A stretch of 64,000 nt of DNA from Fusobacterium necrogenes (GTDB taxonomy: Bacteria > Fusobacteriota > Fusobacteriia > Fusobacteriales > Fusobacteriaceae): contig NZ_UGGU01000003.1 in the NCBI RefSeq assembly GCF_900450765.1, positions 930,001 to 994,000 on the forward strand, given 5' to 3'. The notes beneath the pieces were generated by a model. It searched no databases. It was not told where the DNA came from and saw only the letters and a program-made list of their open reading frames with translations. Both the position numbers and the translations under genes were made by a program. Shown one piece after another: positions 51,313 through 59,805 of this stretch; positions within the stretch are counted from its first letter, which is position 1, and each line of letters starts with the position of its first letter.

Positions 51313-52194
51313 ATGTTTTTTATATTTTTATTAATTTTGATTATAATTATATTATTAGCTACACATGTAAGAATCGTTTCACAATCACAAGCTTTTGTAA
51401 TTGAAAGATTAGGAGCTTATCTAACTACTTGGGACGTTGGACTAAATATTTTAATTCCATTTATAGATAGAATTGTTAGAAAAGTTTCACTAAAAGAGCA
51501 AGTTTTAGATTTTCCGCCACAACCAGTTATTACAAAAGATAATGTTACTATGCAGATTGACTCTGTAATATATTTTCAAATTACAGATCCAAAACTCTAT
51601 ACTTATGGAGTAGAAAAACCTCTTAGTGCTATAGAAAATCTAACAGCTACAACTCTTAGAAATATAATAGGAGAAATGGAGCTAGACCACACTCTTACCT
51701 CTAGAGATACTATTAATACAAAAATGAGAGCTATATTAGACGAAGCAACAGATCCGTGGGGAATAAAAATTAATAGAGTGGAGTTAAAAAATATTATTCC
51801 ACCTGCTGAAATACAAGATGCCATGGAAAAGCAAATGAAAGCTGAAAGAGAGAGAAGGGAAGCTATTCTGAGAGCAGAGGGACAAAAAAAATCTTCTATT
51901 TTAGTAGCAGAAGGAGAAAAAGAGGCAGCAATTTTAAGAGCTGAAGCTAAAAAAGAAGCTGCAATTAGAGAAGCAGAAGGTAAGGCAGAAGCAATACTTA
52001 AAATACAAAATGCCGAAGCTGAAGCAATTAGATTACTAAAAGAAGCTGGAGCAGATAAATCTGTACTTACTCTAAAAGGTATGGAAACTTTTGCTAAAGT
52101 TGCTAATGGTAATGCTACTAAAATAATAATTCCTAGTGAATTACAAAACATAGTTACCTTAAGTGAAGTTTTCCATGAAAGTAGCAAAAAATAG
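51313..52194 (+). CDS. Stomatin/SPFH (band 7) protein, QmcA-like
   Basis: One N-terminal helix (about residues 1-18) is followed by the SPFH domain: SQAFVIERLGAYLTTWDVGLNILIPFIDRI and IIGEMELDHTLTSRDTIN. A coiled-coil tail rich in AEGEKEAAILRAEAKKEAA (about 185-245) follows. It oligomerises at the membrane and may organise a protease complex. Paired with the NfeD gene 32 bases upstream. Length 293 is typical. Confidence 0.93.
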   Translation: MFFIFLLILIIIILLATHVRIVSQSQAFVIERLGAYLTTWDVGLNILIPFIDRIVRKVSLKEQVLDFPPQPVITKDNVTMQIDSVIYFQITDPKLYTYGVEKPLSAIENLTATTLRNIIGEMELDHTLTSRDTINTKMRAILDEATDPWGIKINRVELKNIIPPAEIQDAMEKQMKAERERREAILRAEGQKKSSILVAEGEKEAAILRAEAKKEAAIREAEGKAEAILKIQNAEAEAIRLLKEAGADKSVLTLKGMETFAKVANGNATKIIIPSELQNIVTLSEVFHESSKK

Positions 52195-52220
52195 ATTAAT
52201 TAAATAATAAAATAATCATA

Positions 52221-52263
52221 AAAATGAAGCTATTACGATTTTCTAATCATAAAGCTTCATTTT
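52221..52263. terminator. Bidirectional terminator between stomatin and cstA genes
   Basis: AAAATGAAGCT (52221-52231) pairs with AGCTTCATTTT (52253-52263), followed by T on the plus strand and by A-rich sequence upstream that gives T on the minus strand. Confidence 0.85.
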
Positions 52264-52277
52264 TTTACTCTTATTAA

Positions 52278-53996
52278 TTAATTATTTACAGATTTAATGA
52301 CTCCCATTTTTTTCTTTCTATGCTCCCATAAAACTTTCATTCCCTCTACTACTAGGATAAGAGCTAGGACAAAGATAGGTAATGAAACTACCACTTGAAG
52401 TCCTTGAACTGCTAAGCTACCCTTTCCATTTAAAAGAAGAGCTAAGTTAGTTTTAAATGAGATAAGTAATGAACTCATAGTAGCTGCAAGCATAAAGAAC
52501 ATTGGGATTAAAAGCATAAAGTTTTTCTTTCCTTTTTTAGCTAGCCATACAGACACACCTAAGAAGCAAGGTACAGCAACTAATTGGTTACACGCTCCAA
52601 ATAAAGGCCAGATATTTTGGTATCCACCTAAGCAAAGTACTGCTCCAAGTCCCACTGTGATGAAAGTTCCCACATACATATTTCCTAAGTAACCTTGTAC
52701 CTTACTATTCTCTTTAGCTTTATTGCTAGTAAATAGCTCTTGGAATAGGAATCTTCCCAATCTTGTAGCTGTATCTAAAGATGTCAAAGCAAAGGCAGAG
52801 ATAGCTAGAGAGATAACTGTAAATGTAGTATTTACTGCTGCCTGTCCCATTCCTAATTTGCTGAAAAATCCAGAGATAGCAGAGGCAAAAACCACAGCTG
52901 GAGTTCCTTGAGGCATCTTTCCATTAGAGAAAAGAGCTCCTACTGCTATAAGGGCGATTACAGCCAATATACACTCAATAAGCATAGAACCATATCCAAT
53001 TAACTTAGCATCTCCCTCATTGTTTAACTGTTTTGATGTAGTTCCAGAGGCGATTAAGCTATGAAATCCAGAGATAGCTCCACAAGCTACTGTGATAAAT
53101 AGGTATGGGAACATCACTTGTCCATTGAAGCTATTTGTCCAACCTGTAAAAGCTGGTAGGTTGATAGTAGGGTTAGTTCCTAAAATTCCTACTACTGCTG
53201 CAATAATCATAAAGTATAGTAAGAAACTATTTAAGTAATCTCTAGGTTGTAATAAAATCCAAACTGGAGTAACAGAAGCGATAAAGATATATACAAAAAC
53301 CACTCCTAACCAGAAAGTTTTACTTAGATAGATAGGGTATTTTAATCCTACAGCAATACAAAGAGCTAATAGTAAAACTCCAACCACTGAAGATACAGCT
53401 AGAGGTGCATTCTTTCTATAAACTAAAAATCCAAAGGCAATAGATAGTGGAATAAATAGCATAGAAGCTGTGGCAACAGAACCATTAGCTGAGTAGAAGA
53501 CCTTTGTTCCATCTGGATTGATAGAGTATCCTTGGAAAGTAGAAGCTACAATATCAGAGAAAGCTGCCACTACTAAAAGTAGAACTAGCCAAGAGAAAAT
53601 TGTAAATAACATTTTACATCTGTGTCCGATATTCTCCTCAATAACCTCTCCTAGAGATTTTCCTTTGTGTCTGATAGAAACAACGATAGCTGAGAAATCT
53701 TGTACAGCTCCAAAGAAAATACCTCCAAGAATAATCCATAAAAGTACAGGAACCCAACCAAATACAGCAGCTTGAATAGGTCCGTTGATAGGTCCAGCCC
53801 CAGCTATTGAAGCAAAGTGGTGTCCTAAAAGTACAGGTGCCTTAGCTGGAATATAGTCTACTCCATCTTCAAAATCGTGAGCTGGTGTCTTTCTCTTAGG
53901 GTCGATATCCCACTGCTTTGCAAGCCACGAACCATAAGTGATATAAGCCACTAAAAAGCATAAAATTGTGATAACTAAAAGTGTAATTCCTTTCAT
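52278..53996 (-). CDS. cstA: CstA-family peptide/pyruvate permease
   Basis: This polytopic membrane protein of 572 residues, with about 15-16 helices, contains CstA motifs DYIPAKAPVLLGHHFASIAGAGPINGP, the AVFGWVPVLLWIILGGIFFGAVQDF region and ACGAISGFHSLIASGTTSKQ. CstA relatives import pyruvate or peptides during carbon starvation. Start ATG 53994-53996 with AGGGAGG; an upstream extension lies partly in repeat copy 2. The gene is probably transcribed from a promoter in or beyond that repeat. Substrate not deducible. Confidence 0.9.
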   Translation of the reverse strand: MKGITLLVITILCFLVAYITYGSWLAKQWDIDPKRKTPAHDFEDGVDYIPAKAPVLLGHHFASIAGAGPINGPIQAAVFGWVPVLLWIILGGIFFGAVQDFSAIVVSIRHKGKSLGEVIEENIGHRCKMLFTIFSWLVLLLVVAAFSDIVASTFQGYSINPDGTKVFYSANGSVATASMLFIPLSIAFGFLVYRKNAPLAVSSVVGVLLLALCIAVGLKYPIYLSKTFWLGVVFVYIFIASVTPVWILLQPRDYLNSFLLYFMIIAAVVGILGTNPTINLPAFTGWTNSFNGQVMFPYLFITVACGAISGFHSLIASGTTSKQLNNEGDAKLIGYGSMLIECILAVIALIAVGALFSNGKMPQGTPAVVFASAISGFFSKLGMGQAAVNTTFTVISLAISAFALTSLDTATRLGRFLFQELFTSNKAKENSKVQGYLGNMYVGTFITVGLGAVLCLGGYQNIWPLFGACNQLVAVPCFLGVSVWLAKKGKKNFMLLIPMFFMLAATMSSLLISFKTNLALLLNGKGSLAVQGLQVVVSLPIFVLALILVVEGMKVLWEHRKKKMGVIKSVNN

Positions 53997-54030
53997 AAAA
54001 AATCCTCCCTGATGTTTTATTAAAATTTTT

Positions 54031-54319
54031 ATAACTATCCTTTTAAAAAGAAAACTAAGAATTGCTCCATATTCCAAGAAGTTTAATGAGAAATAGCTTT
54101 AAGAATTACTCTCGTTCAAAGAATAAAGAGTAAGTAAAGTTCAACTCGTTAAAAACATAAAACTCGGCTACGCCTCAAACAGTTATGTTTTTTAGCATTC
54201 GTTTTCTCTGACTTACTCTAATATTCTTTTCAATCTCCGTAATTCTTAAGCTATTTAGGCTCTAATAAATTACACAATTCTTTGAGTTTTCTTTAGTCAG
54301 TTGAAATCAAAATAGTTAT
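54031..54319. repeat. Dispersed hairpin repeat, complete copy 2
   Basis: This 289-base copy shares both ends and the core with copy 1: AAAGAAAACTAAGAATTG (54047-54064) facing ACAATTCTTTGAGTTTTCTTT (54274-54294), and AAAACATAAAACTC with TCAAACAGTTATGTTTTTTA in the core. Its middle arms are different in sequence but still complementary: ATAGCTTTAAGAATTAC with GTAATTCTTAAGCTAT, and AAAGAATAAAGAGTAAG with CTTACTCTAATATTCTTTT. It lies between cstA and the gene at 54325. Confidence 0.85.
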
Positions 54320-54324
54320 AATTA

Positions 54325-54846
54325 TTATTTGATAAGATGTTTATATAATTTTTCTAAAGTCTTCCCAGATTTGTTACTATATATATTTTTATTTTTTGTA
54401 TCTACTAAGATTACTCTAGCTTGGGAATAGCCTCTAAAAGAGAAAAGATAACTTTTCTCAAACTTATATTTTTTTACCCTTTTGATAGTTTCCAAATCAG
54501 ATATATTCTCTGCTAGAATAACTAGAGTAATAAAGCTATACATATGATTTTTCTCAGGATATTTATTCCCCTTTCTTACAAGATTAGGCTCTATATAGCT
54601 AGGAATAAGAGAGAGCAAATCTTCAAGTGTAGAGCTATCTACATTCTCTTTTTCAATAAAAAATATATGTTCAAAGGCTTTTGTTTCCCAGAGTTGTACC
54701 TCTTTAACTAGCAGGTACTTCTCACTGTATGAGTTAAAATATCCATAGGCATCAATCTTTTTATCCCCAATCTCATACTCCCTATAAATATCAAAACTCC
54801 TCTCATATTCAGCTAAAATCCTATCTAAATATCCTAAGTTTTCCAT
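54325..54846 (-). CDS. Cytoplasmic protein of unknown function, coupled to ilvE
   Basis: This 173-residue protein has no signal or membrane segment. Its N-terminus GYLDRILAEYERSFDIYREY and the middle region EVQLWETKAFEHIFFIEKEN look like a family seen in Clostridia and Fusobacteria whose function I do not know. It lies 18 bases after ilvE with GGGGAG before the ATG, so it is translated from the same message. No function can be given. Confidence 0.65.
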   Translation of the reverse strand: MENLGYLDRILAEYERSFDIYREYEIGDKKIDAYGYFNSYSEKYLLVKEVQLWETKAFEHIFFIEKENVDSSTLEDLLSLIPSYIEPNLVRKGNKYPEKNHMYSFITLVILAENISDLETIKRVKKYKFEKSYLFSFRGYSQARVILVDTKNKNIYSNKSGKTLEKLYKHLIK

Positions 54847-54864
54847 AAAATCTCCCCTTAAAAT

Positions 54865-55926
54865 CTACACTTCCTGTGTCCAACCAAAGCTATCTTCCAC
54901 TTTTCCATACTGGATACCTGTAAGAGTATCATAAAGTTTTTGTGTTATAGCTCCAGTTTTAAAATCATTTATAATCTGTTTGTCCCCTTTGTAGAAAAGC
55001 TCTCCAATAGGAGAGATAACAGCTGCTGTTCCTGTTCCAAAAGCCTCTTGAACTCTTCCCTCTCTAGCTGCTTTCATCAAGAAATCAATAGAGAAATGCT
55101 CTTCGTGTACCTTGTATCCCCAAGCTTTTAGAAGAGTAAGACAAGAATCTCTAGTAATTCCTGGAAGTACAGTTCCATCAATAGGAGCTGTATAAACCTC
55201 GTTGTCTACGATAAACATAGCATTCATAGTTCCTACTTCCTCTACATATTTTCTTTCTACTCCATCTAGCCAAAGTACCTGTGTATAACCTAGCTTTCTA
55301 GCTTTCTCTTGAGCTATAATACTAGCTGCATAGTTTCCACCACATTTTGTAAATCCTGTTCCCCCCTTAGTAGCTCTTACATACTCATCTTCTACATAGA
55401 TTTTTACAGGGTTTACTCCCTCTGGGTAGTAGTTTCCAACAGGGGATAGAATTACAACAAACTTGTATGAGCTTGCTGGGTGTACCCCTACTGCTACCTC
55501 TGTAGCAAACATAAATGGACGAATGTATAGAGATGTTCCCTCTAAGTGAGGTACCCACTCCTTTTCGTGGTTGACTAGAGTTTTGATAGCATCTACAAAT
55601 AAATCCTCTGGAATAGTTGCCATACATAGTCTTTCATTTGATTTTATCATTCTTCTAGCATTCATCTCTGGTCTGAATAGAAGAATTTTTCCCTCTCTTG
55701 TCCTGTATGCTTTAAGCCCCTCAAATGTCTCTTGAGCATAGTGTAGTACCATAGTTGCTGGATTTAGAGCTATTGGAGCAAAGGGAGTAATTTTAAAATT
55801 GTACCACCCTTTCTCATCAGTATAATCCATTACAAACATATAGTCAGTAAAGTATTTTCCAAATCCTAACTCATTGTCACTTGGTTTCTCCTTTAAAGTT
55901 TTTGTTTCCTCAAATGTTACTTGCAT
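54865..55926 (-). CDS. ilvE: Branched-chain amino acid aminotransferase
   Basis: The fold-type IV PLP enzyme of 353 residues belongs to the longer (type II) class. GFGKYFTDYMFVMDY, the PLP lysine in GFTKCGGNYAASI, the EEVGTMN loop and the GTGTAAVISPIG motif are seen. It transfers amino groups between branched-chain amino acids and 2-oxoglutarate, for synthesis or breakdown. The leader ORF at 56056-56196 and a terminator at 55976-55995 suggest attenuation control. Ribosome site AGGAGG. Confidence 0.95.
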   Translation of the reverse strand: MQVTFEETKTLKEKPSDNELGFGKYFTDYMFVMDYTDEKGWYNFKITPFAPIALNPATMVLHYAQETFEGLKAYRTREGKILLFRPEMNARRMIKSNERLCMATIPEDLFVDAIKTLVNHEKEWVPHLEGTSLYIRPFMFATEVAVGVHPASSYKFVVILSPVGNYYPEGVNPVKIYVEDEYVRATKGGTGFTKCGGNYAASIIAQEKARKLGYTQVLWLDGVERKYVEEVGTMNAMFIVDNEVYTAPIDGTVLPGITRDSCLTLLKAWGYKVHEEHFSIDFLMKAAREGRVQEAFGTGTAAVISPIGELFYKGDKQIINDFKTGAITQKLYDTLTGIQYGKVEDSFGWTQEV

Positions 55927-55970
55927 AAAATCTCCTCCTAAAATCTCTTTCTTACTAAAATTTTAGTAAT

Positions 55971-55995
55971 AAAAAAACAGCCCAGTTAGGCTGTT
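55971..55995 (-). terminator. Terminator or attenuator before ilvE
   Basis: On the minus strand AACAGCC (55989-55995) and GGCTGTT (55976-55982) form a stem around TAACTG, followed by T seven times. It is 45 bases before the ilvE start, inside its leader. Confidence 0.8.
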
Positions 55996-56055
55996 AAATT
56001 TTTCTAAAATCTTAATTATATTATTTTCCCCATTAAAAATATAAACCAAAACTAA

Positions 56056-56196
56056 TTAAATAAATCTATATTCTTTAAAAAATAGGTACGAAAAGATACT
56101 AGAAATATTACCTAACATAAAAATTTTCCTATTCAGTTTTTTCATCTTGAGTATTATATATATGACAAATATTATGCTAAGTATTATAAATAACAT
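56056..56196 (-). CDS. 46-residue Ile/Leu-rich leader ORF before ilvE
   Basis: AAAGGAGGTCGCAAAG precedes ATG 56194-56196. The peptide begins MLFIILSIIFVIYIIL, with eleven of the first 16 residues Ile, Leu or Val, then LKMKKLNRKIFML and FFKEYRFI. It could be a leader peptide whose stalling on branched-chain codons controls the terminator at 55976-55995, or a small membrane protein with one helix. About 60 bases separate it from the terminator, which is long for classical attenuation. Confidence 0.6.
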   Translation of the reverse strand: MLFIILSIIFVIYIILKMKKLNRKIFMLGNISSIFSYLFFKEYRFI

Positions 56197-56232
56197 CTTT
56201 GCGACCTCCTTTTATCTTATATGTTTAAAATA

Positions 56233-56261
56233 AGTATATACTCATTCTTGAAAAAAATCAA
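56233..56261 (-). promoter_or_regulatory. Promoter of the ilvE leader transcript
   Basis: TTGATT (56256-56261) and TATACT (56233-56238) on the minus strand are 17 bases apart; transcription would start near 56226. The 56262-56484 stretch beyond it holds nothing I can name. Confidence 0.7.
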
Positions 56262-56484
56262 GCTTTTTTTAAAAATAAAAAAAATTATCAAATATTAAAA
56301 ATTAAGTTTTAGTTTTTACAGCTATTATCATATATACTAAAATAATAACATATCTTTAAGAAAAGAATGGCTATCATTAGTAAATTTAAAATTTTGAGAC
56401 TTAATAATTTTTTAGATAAAATATGTATAAGTCTATTTACCATACGTCTAATCTCTTTAATTTAAAAAATTTTTCTGCTTTTAC

Positions 56485-56513
56485 TTGCTTTTTAATTTTT
56501 AATATGCTAAAAT
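56485..56513 (+). promoter_or_regulatory. Promoter of the fluoride riboswitch transcript
   Basis: TTGCTT (56485-56490) and TAAAAT (56508-56513) are 17 bases apart; transcription would begin close to 56520, at the aptamer start. Confidence 0.65.
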
Positions 56514-56520
56514 AAATTAA

Positions 56521-56605
56521 TGGGAATGAAGTTCTCCCTTGGTATAAACCTAAACTGCTTATTAGCTGATGACTTCTACTTTAGGTAGAAGTATCAGCTT
56601 TTTTA
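56521..56605 (+). promoter_or_regulatory. Fluoride riboswitch (crcB motif) with terminator
   Basis: GGGAATGAAGTTCTCCC followed by ATAAACCTAAACTGC and AGCTGATGACTTCTAC match the crcB-motif aptamer pattern (hairpin GTTCnCC, then GCT-x-ATGRCTTCTAC). The last part also forms the left arm of a long terminator: AGCTGAT and ACTTCTAC (56564-56579) with GTAGAAGT and ATCAGCT (56585-56599), then TTTTTT. Fluoride binding should prevent the terminator and switch on the antiporter. Confidence 0.88.
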
Positions 56606-56632
56606 TTTTTACATATTTGAAAGGAGATTTTT

Positions 56633-57805
56633 ATGTTATTTAGTTTAGCTCTTATCTTTTTGTGTGGAATGCTATTAGGAGGTATTTTTACAAAATTAAA
56701 ACTTCCAGCACTCCTTGGAATGTTACTCACTGGTATTATCTTGGGTCCATATGTTCTAAATTTACTAGATCCAAGTATACTTAATATTTCCGAAGACTTA
56801 AGACAAATTGCTCTTATTATAATTTTGACTAGAGCTGGACTTAATTTAGATATTGAAGATTTAAAAAAAGTAGGTCGCCCAGCTTTTCTTATGTGTTTTA
56901 TTCCAGCTACTTTTGAAATTATTGGTATGCTTATATTAGCTCCTAAACTTTTAGGATTGTCACTTCTAGACTCTGCTGTACTTGGAACCGTCATAGCTGC
57001 TGTTTCTCCAGCTATAATCGTTCCAAAAATGCTAAGACTCATCGAAGAAGGTTATGATAAAAAGAAAAAGGTTCCTCAACTGATTATGGCTGGTGCTTCA
57101 GTCGACGATATATTTGTAATTGTCCTCTTTACAGCTTTTAGTAAATTAGCAACTGGTAAAAGTATACTTATAACAGATTTTATAAAAATTCCTAGTTCTA
57201 TAATCTCTGGTTTTATAGTAGGAGCTATTATAGGTAAACTACTAGCTCTATTTTTCAAAAAAATACATCTCCGTGATAGTATAAAAGTAATTATTATTTT
57301 AAGTATCTCCTTTCTTTTAGTTACATTAGAAAAAGTAAATACTGGAATATTTACTTTTTCTGCTCTTTTAGCTATAATGACAATGGGAATAGTAATTCAA
57401 AAGTTCAAAAAAGAAGTAGCTACAAGACTTTCATCTAAATTTTCAAAACTTTGGATTGCAAGCGAACTCATGTTATTTGTTTTAGTAGGTGCTAATGTAA
57501 ATATATCCTATGCACTTAGCTCTAGTTTAACAAGTATCTTTTTAATTTTTGGAGTCATCATTTTTCGTATATTAGGAGTTTTTTTATCACTTTTAGGTAC
57601 AAATTTAAACTATAAAGAACGTCTATTTACTATGATTGCTTATTCACCTAAAGCAACTGTACAAGCTGCTATTGGATCTATTCCTTTAACAATGGGATTG
57701 GCTTGTGGAGATATAGTTCTTACAATCGCTATTCTTTCTATTTTAATTACAGCACCTTTAGGGGCTTTTGCTATTGATTCAAGTTATAAAAAACTCCTCT
57801 CTTAA
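56633..57805 (+). CDS. Cation/proton antiporter under fluoride control
   Basis: This 390-residue membrane protein has about twelve helices. It begins SLALIFLCGMLLGGIFTKLKLPALLGMLLTGI, the CPA-type N-terminus, and has DD in AGASVDDIFVIVLFTAF (near residue 158), a pair typical of electrogenic exchangers. RAGLNLDIEDL and SPKATVQAAIGSIPLTMG are other family marks. A role in fluoride tolerance or ion balance is inferred from the riboswitch; antiporters of this kind are known in fluoride regulons. Ribosome site AAAGGAG. Confidence 0.9.
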   Translation: MLFSLALIFLCGMLLGGIFTKLKLPALLGMLLTGIILGPYVLNLLDPSILNISEDLRQIALIIILTRAGLNLDIEDLKKVGRPAFLMCFIPATFEIIGMLILAPKLLGLSLLDSAVLGTVIAAVSPAIIVPKMLRLIEEGYDKKKKVPQLIMAGASVDDIFVIVLFTAFSKLATGKSILITDFIKIPSSIISGFIVGAIIGKLLALFFKKIHLRDSIKVIIILSISFLLVTLEKVNTGIFTFSALLAIMTMGIVIQKFKKEVATRLSSKFSKLWIASELMLFVLVGANVNISYALSSSLTSIFLIFGVIIFRILGVFLSLLGTNLNYKERLFTMIAYSPKATVQAAIGSIPLTMGLACGDIVLTIAILSILITAPLGAFAIDSSYKKLLS

Positions 57806-57904
57806 AGAGCTTTTCTATTGTTGCTGCTGAAAATATTGTTATCTTTATTGAAATTAATAAGTTAAGGCAAAAAACAGAAAGTAGTAATAAGATTAACTAT
57901 GTAG

Positions 57905-58111
57905 CACTAAATAAAGAGAAATTTTCAAAGAAAAAATTTAGATGTTGTATCAAAATTACTATTTATGCAAAAGCTGAATAAAACTTATCCTGTTACAGAA
58001 ACTATAGTTACTGGAGTTGTATCTAGAATAAAAGATAGTGTTGTATATAATCTTTTAAAAGATAAAATCAAAACCAGAAATGAGATGAGAATTGTTTATC
58101 CTGGAGAATAA
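57905..58111 (+). pseudogene. Fragment resembling a PrpF-type isomerase end
   Basis: After a stop at 57902 the frame encodes KRNFQRKNLDVVSKLLFMQK then LNKTYPVTETIVTGVVSRIK and ends RNEMRIVYPGE. The motif YPVTETIVTGVVSRI-DSVVYNLL resembles the C-terminal HKAYAVTGAVCTAVAARIPGT text of the PrpF/2-methylaconitate isomerase family. No start or upstream domain. Region 57806-57904 and 58112-58330 show no other gene. Confidence 0.4.
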
Positions 58112-58330
58112 CTCCTATAAAAATAATAGTTAATTACCCTAGTGATAGATATAAATTTAAGTAATTAATAGTATACAAAACTGCTAGAATTATTTTAGAA
58201 ATAATAATATTTGTTAATTTAAAAATAAAAGAGACCACTGTAATATCCTCTCCTTTATCTTAGTTCTCTAAGATTTTGATTCTAGTTATTACAACAGCCT
58301 TTTTTAATCTTCTCTTTAACATATAAGAGT

Positions 58331-58678
58331 TTACCACCAATGATGGTGTCTTCCTACTCTATATGTTCCATAACCTATACCACCTATGATAGCAGCATTA
58401 ATTAAATTCTCCCTTCTTCTTTCAGCTTCTAATCTATCATAAGCTAACTTTTTTTCATACTCAAGTCTCTCTTTCTCTAATCTTAATTTTTCCTGAGTAT
58501 AATAAATATCTATCTCCTGAGGTGAAGGAAGATTTTTTTTAATTTGCTTCTCTCTATTTTCAGTCACTAATTTCTTGTACTCAGCATATTTTTTTATCTT
58601 ATCATCCACACTATTTTCATTACTATAAGTAAGAATAGTAGCAAGTAAAAGAACAAAAGTTATCAATATTTTTTTCAT
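58331..58678 (-). CDS. Secreted charged-helix protein with His/Trp tail
   Basis: Signal peptide KKILITFVLLLATILTYS is followed by a mature protein with a long helix of mixed charge (about residues 25-90, EKLRLEKERLEYEKKLAYDRLEAERRR). A short hydrophobic Ala/Gly helix (INAAIIGGIGYGTY) and tail HHHWW end the protein. The tail might bind metal or heme, but this is a guess. It lies 34 bases after mnmA in the same direction. No family recognised. Confidence 0.6.
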   Translation of the reverse strand: MKKILITFVLLLATILTYSNENSVDDKIKKYAEYKKLVTENREKQIKKNLPSPQEIDIYYTQEKLRLEKERLEYEKKLAYDRLEAERRRENLINAAIIGGIGYGTYRVGRHHHWW

Positions 58679-58712
58679 CTCTGCTCCCTCCTCTAAAGCT
58701 TAACTATACTAT

Positions 58713-59786
58713 CTAAAGAATAAAGGCACTTCCTAAGACTTTTTTTTCTATATCATAAAATACTACTCCTTGACCTGGTGTTACAGCTCTTACCTTATCT
58801 TCTAAAAAACTAACTTTAATATTTCCATTTTCTAAAAGCTCTAATTGGCATTTATGAAGCTTATCCCTAGAACGTGTTTTAGCCCAGCAAATCAAACCAT
58901 CTAAATCCTTTAATTCTTCTAGAGAGATAAGATTTATCTTTTCAGCCATAAGTTCATCTTTAAATAATAGCTCATTTTCTCCTACTATTACATTATTATT
59001 TTTACTATCTAAAGCTATCACATATAAAGGTTTTTCTTGAGATATTCCCAGCCCTTTTCTTTGTCCAATAGTATAAAATGATAAACCATTATGTTTCCCT
59101 AATATTTTTCCATCAATAGTTACTATATTTCCATTTTTTCCAGCCTTTCCATTCGTATGAGTAACTAAGAATTCTTTTAATTTCCCATCCTCAACAAAAC
59201 AGATCTCTTGAGAATCTTTTTTAGCATATACTCTCACACCTAATTGTTCTGCTAATTTTCTTACCTTTGGTTTTTCTAATTCACCTATAGGAAATTTTAT
59301 ATACTTTAAATTCTCTTTATCAATTTGAGAAAGAAAGTATACTTGATCTTTATTTGGATCATCTCCCATAGAAAGTACTCCATCTTTTAATTGCGTATAA
59401 TGACCAGTTGCCATAAAATTTGCTCCCTTAGAACGTGCAAAATCCATAAGCATACCAAATTTTATATATTTATTACATACCATACATGGATTAGGAGTCT
59501 TTCCTTGTAAATATTCATTTAAAAAATAATCTATGACTGTAGCTTTAAACTCTTTCCTAGCATCTAATACATAATGAGGAATTCCTAAATCTTCACAAAC
59601 TTTTTTAGCGTCCGAATCTTCTGGATGACAAGTTCTCATAGTTATCCCTATTAAATCATATCCTTGCTTTTTTAAAATATAAGCTACAGTAGAGGAGTCT
59701 ACTCCTCCACTCATAGCCACAGCAATCTTTATATTTTTATTTTTTTCATCATAAGTTATGTACTTATCAAATTCTCTATTTTCCAT
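58713..59786 (-). CDS. mnmA: tRNA 2-thiouridylase MnmA
   Basis: The PP-loop SGGVDSS in IAVAMSGGVDSS near residue 23 and catalytic cysteines in PNPCMVCNKYIKF and KKDSQEICFVEDG identify MnmA. It installs the thio group of s2U34 in tRNAs for Lys, Glu and Gln, taking sulfur from a cysteine desulfurase or persulfide carrier. Length 357 is usual. The start ATG is 11 bases from AAGGAG. It lies 19 bases after the LysE gene. Confidence 0.96.
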   Translation of the reverse strand: MENREFDKYITYDEKNKNIKIAVAMSGGVDSSTVAYILKKQGYDLIGITMRTCHPEDSDAKKVCEDLGIPHYVLDARKEFKATVIDYFLNEYLQGKTPNPCMVCNKYIKFGMLMDFARSKGANFMATGHYTQLKDGVLSMGDDPNKDQVYFLSQIDKENLKYIKFPIGELEKPKVRKLAEQLGVRVYAKKDSQEICFVEDGKLKEFLVTHTNGKAGKNGNIVTIDGKILGKHNGLSFYTIGQRKGLGISQEKPLYVIALDSKNNNVIVGENELLFKDELMAEKINLISLEELKDLDGLICWAKTRSRDKLHKCQLELLENGNIKVSFLEDKVRAVTPGQGVVFYDIEKKVLGSAFIL

Positions 59787-59805
59787 TTCAATTTTAACTC
59801 CTTAT

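Noticed and set aside
55385-55627. Second protein on the ilvE strand
   Set aside because: Out-of-frame shadow inside ilvE without a ribosome site.
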